From Leptospira langatensis (GTDB taxonomy: Bacteria > Spirochaetota > Leptospiria > Leptospirales > Leptospiraceae), in the NCBI RefSeq assembly GCF_004770615.1, contig NZ_RQER01000005.1, forward strand, positions 62,001 through 126,000: 64,000 bases of DNA, given 5' to 3'. The notes below the pieces were generated by a model. That model made no database searches and had not been told where the DNA came from. It worked only from the letters and a program-made list of their open reading frames with translations. Positions 58,362 through 64,000 of this stretch are shown in pieces. The translations under genes and the position numbers were made by a program. Every line of letters starts with the position of its first letter. Position 1 is the first letter of the stretch.

Positions 58362-60296
58362 TTATTTATATAATTCTTCTATCTGTATTCTGTACTTATC
58401 CGCGACCACATTCCTTCTCACCTTCATCGTCATTGTGAGCTCATCCCCAGGCTCGAACTTCTTGGGTAGGAGATAGAAATTAGAGACCTTTTCGAAATTT
58501 TTAAAACCGTTTTTTGAGGAGATTTTCTCCTTAATTTCCCTTTTGAAAAGCTCTCTAACGTCGGGATCTAAATTCGGATCGGCGACTTCTTGTAGTAACT
58601 TCGACTTCCAATTCCGGAGTTGCTTGTCTAAGGCATCCCAATCCGGTACCAAAAGAGCACCTAGTGCCTTCTGATCGTGACCAACGACCATTGCCTGTAG
58701 GATCAACTCGCTTTGGGTAAGAGCAAACTCGATCGGCTCAGGTTCCAAATTTTCCCCGCCCAAAAGAACGATCGTATCCTTGGCCCGACCGGCATATTTC
58801 AATTCTCCTTGCGCAGTCCAAAGAAGGAGGTCCCCCGAATTCAACCAACCGTCTTGCAGGGTCTCTGCGGTCTTTTCCGGATCTTGGTAATAGCCCTGCA
58901 TGATATGGTCTCCTCTATGCCAAGCGATTCCCTTGAGCCCAGGTTCGTGGATCTCTTCTCCTTTTTCGTCTAGGATCTTGATCTCCACCCCCGGAATGCA
59001 TTTACCTAGAGTTCCCACACTGATCTTGTTCAATCTTCTTCTGGTAGAAGCTCCGCTTGTTTCAGTCATTCCGTATCCTTCTAAGATAGGAACTCCTATG
59101 GAGTTGAAGAAACGATCCACGTATTCCGGTAGCGCACCCGCACCGGAGATGGCGAATTTGATCCTTCCCCCAAGATTGTTCCGTATTTTAGAAAAGAGTA
59201 ATTGAGCGAATAGATTGGGGATGAAGAAGAAGGTTAATCCTAAGAGAGCGCTTCCTCTATTCCAGACTTCGGAGAAGAAGGATCTGGGTTCCAAAGAGAA
59301 TTCCAAACCAAGTAAACGGCTCTTGTACATATAATAAGAAGAAGCTACCGATTCGAATGTCCTGAAAATGAATCTACTCAGAGGAGAAGCGTCCCGTAAT
59401 TTGTCTTGCACCTTATTATAGAAGCTTTCCCAAACCCTTGGCACGGAAAGTAGGAAGGTCGGTTTGATATCTTGCAGATCCTGAGCTAAACTGGAAATAG
59501 AAGTGAATGCTTCGGCGGCTCCCGCTCGAATGCAAGCCGTCTCGATCAATCTTTCCGCTATATGCCAAGGAGGCAAGTATGCCATCGTCCTATCTTCCGG
59601 GGTGACCCTTACATCGTCTAGGGCCAAGGACATGTTTACGTTAAAGATGATATTCTTATGTGTGAGCATGACCCCTTTCGGTTTTCCGGTGGTTCCCGAA
59701 GTATAGACGATGGTAGCAAGATCCGATTCTTGTACCGATTCCCCTCTAGAATGGAACTCCAACTCTCCCTTCTCTTGGATCCAATCTTTCCCAAAAGAGA
59801 TCAGATCGTCGAGGGTCAGTATCTTCCAAGGAGACCTTTGGTCTATATGAGAAGAAGGTTCGAATAATATTACGGTTTTTAAATGTGGGAATGACTCCGG
59901 AGAAGCGCTTAACTTCCTTGCCACTTCCGAATTGCCCGCGAAGCAGATCCTTGCCTTGGAGTGATTGAGTATATAGATGAGATCTTCTAGAGTGGAGTCC
60001 GTTCCTCTAGGAACATCCACGCTTCCGATATTCGTGATCCCCATGCTAGCCCACATCCAACGATGTCCCGAGTCTGCGATGAGCCCGATATTCTCACCCT
60101 TCTTCACACCCAGAGAAATTAGGCCTAAGCCAATATGAAGCACAAGATCGTTCAGGTCCTGGAAAGATAGGGCCTTGTATGTTTTACCGTCGGGTTTGAA
60201 AAATTGGGCCGGATGGTCCTTGTATGTTTCGGCGGAAGACTTAAGCATCCAGTAAAGAGTTTGGGAATTTAAGAAGGGGAGTCGAATCGGTTCCAT
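58362..60296 (-). CDS. Long-chain fatty acid-CoA ligase (AMP-forming)
   Basis: This 644-residue AMP-dependent synthetase has the P-loop-type motif ATIVYTSGTTGKPKGVMLTH at about residue 190. GYGMTETSG (acyl-adenylate binding) and GWLNSGDLLLW (adenylate/hinge) follow, then a C-terminal subdomain containing the catalytic Lys in TMTMKVRRNVV. It is of the long-chain FACS type. It activates fatty acids to acyl-CoA for beta-oxidation or lipid building. Spirochaetes of this group grow on long-chain fatty acids, which fits. Confidence 0.93.
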   Translation of the reverse strand: MEPIRLPFLNSQTLYWMLKSSAETYKDHPAQFFKPDGKTYKALSFQDLNDLVLHIGLGLISLGVKKGENIGLIADSGHRWMWASMGITNIGSVDVPRGTDSTLEDLIYILNHSKARICFAGNSEVARKLSASPESFPHLKTVILFEPSSHIDQRSPWKILTLDDLISFGKDWIQEKGELEFHSRGESVQESDLATIVYTSGTTGKPKGVMLTHKNIIFNVNMSLALDDVRVTPEDRTMAYLPPWHIAERLIETACIRAGAAEAFTSISSLAQDLQDIKPTFLLSVPRVWESFYNKVQDKLRDASPLSRFIFRTFESVASSYYMYKSRLLGLEFSLEPRSFFSEVWNRGSALLGLTFFFIPNLFAQLLFSKIRNNLGGRIKFAISGAGALPEYVDRFFNSIGVPILEGYGMTETSGASTRRRLNKISVGTLGKCIPGVEIKILDEKGEEIHEPGLKGIAWHRGDHIMQGYYQDPEKTAETLQDGWLNSGDLLLWTAQGELKYAGRAKDTIVLLGGENLEPEPIEFALTQSELILQAMVVGHDQKALGALLVPDWDALDKQLRNWKSKLLQEVADPNLDPDVRELFKREIKEKISSKNGFKNFEKVSNFYLLPKKFEPGDELTMTMKVRRNVVADKYRIQIEELYK

Positions 60297-60396
60297 GCGG
60301 GGATCGATTTTAATCCTAAGGGAGCGGAGGGTCGAGGAAAAATTAAAATTTTATGATGTAGAATTCTCCTTTGTCGAACGATCGTTTCGCAAAACG

Positions 60397-62193
60397 TTAG
60401 TGACGGATATGGTTTCTACCGAACGCCTTTGCATCGTATAGATTTTTGTCCGCCAATCCCAGTAATTCTTGGTACGAATGAATATCTCTATCCGTATTTG
60501 TAGACACTCCAATGGAAACAGTGACCCGAGTGAACGTACTTTTAGAATGAGGGATCCCCATATCCTCTACAGTTTGCAGCATATTCAACGCGACTACGAT
60601 GGCCCCTTCGACAGGAGTATCCGGAAGGATTACGCCGAATTCTTCCCCGCCGTAACGTGCGATCATATCCGAGGAGCGATTCAGGCAATCTTTCAAAGAC
60701 TGAGCTACCTGTTCTAAGACATGGTCTCCCTTTAAATGCCCGTAAGTATCATTGTATGCCTTGAAGAAGTCCACATCTATCATGAGAAGGGAAAGAGGAC
60801 GTTCCGTTCTAACGGAGCGGTTCCATTCTCTCTCCAATTCCTGGTCGAAGAATCTTCGGTTAGCAACTCCCGTTAAAGGATCTAAAAGGGAAAGTTCTAA
60901 CAACTTGTCGGCTTTCTCTTTGTATTCCTCTTTTTCTTTTCGAAAGGTATTGATCCGATCCACGAGACCGAGAGAGAGAAGGATCACATTGCTCAGTATT
61001 CCTAATTTCAATGTGCCGGAAGCGATCGCATCCGAATCGTAGAATCCTAATTTGTTCAAGGAGAAGATGACGATGCCGATCAAGCTGAGCACCCAAGCGC
61101 TCAAAAAGATCCTGGCTTTTCTATCTCTTCTTACGGATTGCAGAATGGAGATCACGATGAGCAGAACGATCTCGAAAATTGGCAAGATGGCGCTTGTAGG
61201 AAAAACGAACTGAGCCGGTAAGAAAGGAGTAAGTATTAGGAAAATTCCCCAAAGATAGCTGAATCCTCTAACTGCTTTGTGCAGGTTCGGATGGGAATTC
61301 TTGGTTTGCAGATATTCTTCGGCAAAGAGCCCCAAAAACACCATGGCAACGCAGGTCGACAATAAGAACGAGGCATTAATAAACTTGGGAGAATTGGGAA
61401 GAAGGAACCAGAATCCGTATCCCGAAGTCATGATGGTAAAATATGTAACGGAAAAAATTAGAATTACGTAATATATATAGGTCTTTTCGCGTATCCCGAG
61501 AAACAGGAAGAAATTATAGAAGATCATCACCCCCAATGCACCGAAATAGATCCCGTTCAGCATGAGAGACATACGAGAAGAAGATTCCAAAAAGCCTTTC
61601 GTGACCAGGCTCAAAGGAATGGAAAGGGAACCGTCGGACTTGGCTCTCAGAAAAATATCGATCTTTCCCTTGTCCTCTAAGGGGAGGGGAAATACAAAAT
61701 AACGATCAGCTACTGGTCTTTCCTTGAAAGGCAACATGTCTCCCGTATGGAATTCGCCTTCTTGCCCTTTGGCGTCCTTCCAATAGAGATCTACATAATC
61801 GATATGAGGGTATTCTAAAATGAGGAATCTTTCCGAGGAAAGAGGTTCTTCGACTTCTACGGAGATCTTAAACCAATACGGAGAAGCATCATAACCAAAG
61901 CCCGGAACTCTCTCCGCATGCTTTTTGAATTTGTCATCGAAATCTCCGTTAGAGATCTCTTCCCAAGTAGCATCGCCGCTACTGTCCTTGAAGAAGGAGA
62001 TCTCTCCCTTCAATTGGATCTTTTCGGCAGAATGGGAATCCAGTCGGATGACCGGGCTTTGCTCCGGAGCTTCTTGTGCAAGAAGAGGACAGAAGAAAAG
62101 AAGGAGGATCAGGGAAATGCCCCAAACAGACTTAAGGCGAGAGAGGATCCTAGAAAACGTAAGGGATTTTGATCTTTCAGGATCCTTTGGCAT
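60397..62193 (-). CDS. 7TMR-DISM diguanylate cyclase
   Basis: The 598-residue protein has a signal/anchor and a periplasmic 7TMR-DISMED2-like domain (about 45-190, with YDASPYWFKISVEV). Seven membrane helices follow at about 210-410, a coiled coil, and a GGDEF domain (about 435-598). The active site reads ARYGGEEFGVILP, and RSSD five residues before GGEEF is a likely product-inhibition I-site. It should make cyclic di-GMP in response to an external ligand. It opposes the HD-GYP protein encoded in this window. Confidence 0.95.
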   Translation of the reverse strand: MPKDPERSKSLTFSRILSRLKSVWGISLILLLFFCPLLAQEAPEQSPVIRLDSHSAEKIQLKGEISFFKDSSGDATWEEISNGDFDDKFKKHAERVPGFGYDASPYWFKISVEVEEPLSSERFLILEYPHIDYVDLYWKDAKGQEGEFHTGDMLPFKERPVADRYFVFPLPLEDKGKIDIFLRAKSDGSLSIPLSLVTKGFLESSSRMSLMLNGIYFGALGVMIFYNFFLFLGIREKTYIYYVILIFSVTYFTIMTSGYGFWFLLPNSPKFINASFLLSTCVAMVFLGLFAEEYLQTKNSHPNLHKAVRGFSYLWGIFLILTPFLPAQFVFPTSAILPIFEIVLLIVISILQSVRRDRKARIFLSAWVLSLIGIVIFSLNKLGFYDSDAIASGTLKLGILSNVILLSLGLVDRINTFRKEKEEYKEKADKLLELSLLDPLTGVANRRFFDQELEREWNRSVRTERPLSLLMIDVDFFKAYNDTYGHLKGDHVLEQVAQSLKDCLNRSSDMIARYGGEEFGVILPDTPVEGAIVVALNMLQTVEDMGIPHSKSTFTRVTVSIGVSTNTDRDIHSYQELLGLADKNLYDAKAFGRNHIRH

Positions 62194-62325
62194 ACCGAAA
62201 ATTTTCTTACCTACGCAAAGATGTCAAAAACTTTAGCGAGTCGCTTTCGATTTTGGAACATTCTTCTTTGGGCGATTTTAGTATGCCTGGAGTATCAAGA
62301 CCGCCGTCGATCGGGACTAGGAAGA

Positions 62326-63771
62326 TCAGTCTGGATCTCTTTTAAATTCTCTCCGATTTACGAATAAGAACTGGGTCTCGCTTCTTAGCTTTCCTACCGA
62401 AGTCTTGCCTAGTACGACCATGGCGGGATAGCTAGTCGTCTTCTTAAATTCAGGAATTCTAATAATGTATTCCGTATCGGATTTCTTCTGAGCGATCGCT
62501 TCTTTTCCGCTGATCTTAACTGCAATGGAATTCGGATCCAATCCTTCTATCGTTGCAGAGAAGGTCTCTCCCGGTTTTACCCAGGAACCGTCCGGAACTC
62601 CCAAACGGATCTTTGTAGGAGGACTTGCACTCAGAATGGAATTGAATCTGGACTGGGACTGGCCCCAAGGGATCAAGGAACGATGCACAGTATATGCGTA
62701 GGTTCCCGGCATATTCTTTCCAGGGTTCACTGTGAATGCCATTCTATAACCGGCGGATTTGGCTTCTTCGATCACTCGTACGTCGAAGAGACCGAAAGGA
62801 TAGGCGAGGTCTTGGACCTTTCTTCCTGTCTTGGCCTCTAAGGTTGCCTTGGAATCTCTCAATTGCTGTCTGATCTCTGCACGAGTCATCGCAGGTAATT
62901 TAGGATGATACACAGTGTGCGATCCTATATCCAGGACTCCGCTGTCCAAGGCTTCTTTCAATTGGGCCCAGCTTAAGTAGAATTTGTACCTTGGGTTCGA
63001 GATCACAGTGGGGTAGATGAATACGGAAGCACGGAAGCCGTACTTTTTCAGAAGAGGTACGAGAACATCTCTATGAGTTAATGATCCATCGTCGAAAGTC
63101 AATAGGATGGATCTTGCCGGGAAATCGCTTCCTGCCTTGCCTTGGATGTACTGATAGAATTGATCCAGGCTCAGTGTTTGATAGCCAAGAGACTTGAGGT
63201 ATTTGAACTGTTCTTCCAGAAGACTAGGATCTAAATTATAACCTCCCATCGGATTTCCGTTATCCGACAAATGGTGATAACATAGAACAGGAATTCCCTT
63301 ACCATGACCTTCTGCTCCTCCTTGCTTCTTAGGATCGTATTCCGTTTTAGCAGGAAGTGCAGAGACTCCGGGAACCGCATTCTCGTATTTCTTAGGAGCC
63401 TCTTCTTTCTTCTCTTTTTCCTTGGTCTGTTTCTTAGCGGAGGCCAGGGCCTTGGATCTCTTTCTACGTTGTACGCGTTTCGACTTAGAAGAAGATTCCG
63501 GATCCGAAGCAATTTGCTCTTCCTTCTCTTTTTTTACTTTGGTCTCCGATCTAGGAGGAGAGATATCTTGAGAAGAAGGTTCCTTCTTCTCCGGCTTTCT
63601 TTCTTGCTTAGCAGGAGGATTCGAAGTGGACGGATCTTCTTCTCCACTTGGCTTAGAGCGTTTTTCGGATCTAGGTCCAGGGCTCATGAAGTCCTGCACG
63701 GGACCGGCATTCAGACTGAAAGAGAATAAAGAGATTAGAAGAAGAGAAATTCGAAGGATTCGTTCAAGCAT
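62326..63771 (-). CDS. Secreted polysaccharide deacetylase
   Basis: The 481-residue protein has a signal peptide (residues 1-22, ending LNA). A low-complexity Lys/Ser/Pro-rich linker follows to about 150, then a NodB domain: LLTFDDGSLTHRDV gives the catalytic Asp pair, and SHTVYHPKL gives His-x3-His for the metal. A C-terminal beta domain follows. Such enzymes remove acetyl groups from peptidoglycan or exopolysaccharide. The charged linker may bind cell wall or a membrane. It begins the right-hand minus-strand gene series. Confidence 0.93.
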   Translation of the reverse strand: MLERILRISLLLISLFSFSLNAGPVQDFMSPGPRSEKRSKPSGEEDPSTSNPPAKQERKPEKKEPSSQDISPPRSETKVKKEKEEQIASDPESSSKSKRVQRRKRSKALASAKKQTKEKEKKEEAPKKYENAVPGVSALPAKTEYDPKKQGGAEGHGKGIPVLCYHHLSDNGNPMGGYNLDPSLLEEQFKYLKSLGYQTLSLDQFYQYIQGKAGSDFPARSILLTFDDGSLTHRDVLVPLLKKYGFRASVFIYPTVISNPRYKFYLSWAQLKEALDSGVLDIGSHTVYHPKLPAMTRAEIRQQLRDSKATLEAKTGRKVQDLAYPFGLFDVRVIEEAKSAGYRMAFTVNPGKNMPGTYAYTVHRSLIPWGQSQSRFNSILSASPPTKIRLGVPDGSWVKPGETFSATIEGLDPNSIAVKISGKEAIAQKKSDTEYIIRIPEFKKTTSYPAMVVLGKTSVGKLRSETQFLFVNRREFKRDPD

Positions 63772-63848
63772 TTTGTATATAAATTTCCAAAATTACAGGG
63801 GCTTGTGACTCTGCAACCGTTTCGCAGAGATGAAAAAGCCGCAAAAAG

Positions 63849-63885
63849 AAAAAGGCTCCTGCTTCGTATGGAAGGGAGCCTTTTT
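63849..63885. terminator. Strong bidirectional rho-independent terminator
   Basis: AAAAAGGCTCC (63849-63859) pairs with GGAGCCTTTTT (63875-63885), with a 15-base loop and T-rich tracts on both strands. It lies 78 bases upstream of the deacetylase start. It most likely ends transcripts coming from the right on the minus strand. Confidence 0.85.
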
Positions 63886-63950
63886 TTGATCCTCAGATCG
63901 GACTTTGTGCGATGATCCTACTTTGTATCTGTAGTAACAGTTTCGAGAGA

Positions 63951-64000
63951 TTATTTTCTCCCTTTTTCCTTGATTAAACGCTTCAGTACCGATTCAGAAT
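63951..64000 (-). CDS. Possible 3' end of a minus-strand gene (partial)
   Basis: The last 50 bases hold one open minus-strand frame ending at TAA (63951-63953) and reading ESVLKRLIKEKGRK before the stop. The other two frames are closed. The basic C-terminus and the terminator 66 bases downstream make a real gene end plausible, but too little is visible for identity. Confidence 0.35.
   Translation of the reverse strand, partial: SESVLKRLIKEKGRK

Noticed and set aside
63304..63729. Plus-strand 141-codon frame opposite the polysaccharide deacetylase linker
   Set aside because: It is the antisense of a low-complexity Lys/Ser/Pro-rich region, giving an Arg/Leu/Phe-rich peptide with no coding signs.

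Overview
The window looks like a stretch of a spirochaete chromosome, most probably Leptospira. This is inferred from protein style only: large MHYT, 7TM and DISM-type signalling proteins, HD-GYP and GGDEF proteins, an EF-P/KamA neighbourhood, many lipoproteins and AHSA1/ArsR pairs. No rRNA or tRNA gene is present to confirm it. Most of the window is ordinary chromosome of intermediate GC. Between about 24.6 and 42.4 kb the genes become clearly AT-rich.

Region 1 (1-7.8 kb) is a lipid-modification cluster: the end of an FAD oxidoreductase, a DUF1365 protein, two cyclopropane-fatty-acid-synthase-like methyltransferases, DUF2062 and DUF1295 membrane proteins. A TetR regulator follows, divergent from a CrtI-like oxidoreductase, with a palindromic operator between them, then an SGNH hydrolase. 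Region 2 (8-14.9 kb) has a nucleotidyltransferase, small and lipoprotein genes, a KamA/EpmB-type radical SAM aminomutase, a PstS-like lipoprotein, and the run efp-mtnD-mtnB-SDR (EF-P and methionine salvage). Region 3 (15-24 kb, minus strand) is a four-gene signalling operon: hybrid kinase, 7TM kinase, MHYT hybrid kinase and an HD-GYP response regulator.

Region 4 (24.6-42.4 kb) is the notable part. Four AT-rich genes (a PD-(D/E)XK-like protein, two small membrane proteins and a TIR-like/HTH protein) lead into an array of integron gene cassettes. I can place 16 attC sites and one remnant, all in the same orientation and each following a plus-strand gene or a short non-coding cassette. No integron integrase lies in the window, so locally this is a CALIN (cluster of attC sites lacking an integrase) or the distal part of a chromosomal integron. 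The attC sites are GC-rich, 137-157 bp, with R'' (RYYYAAC) and R' (GTTRRRY) boxes, covarying L arms and a conserved bulged base. Cargo includes three toxin-antitoxin pairs, a lone PIN-domain protein, a TIR-like protein, a DUF4365 nuclease-like two-gene unit, a DUF4145 protein, membrane proteins, an SH3b secreted protein, and three diverged copies of one non-coding cassette.

Region 5 (42.6-52.9 kb) returns to ordinary chromosome: an RRM RNA-binding protein, a 51-residue basic protein, YdeI, DUF4256, four AHSA1/SRPBCC proteins with two ArsR repressors and their likely operators, small membrane proteins and an alpha/beta hydrolase. Region 6 (52.9-64 kb) carries an FAD dehydrogenase, a Yip1-like membrane protein, an FMN-binding glutamate-synthase-like protein, a metallophosphoesterase, DoxX, an acyl-CoA ligase, a DISM-7TM diguanylate cyclase and a polysaccharide deacetylase, ending at a strong bidirectional terminator.
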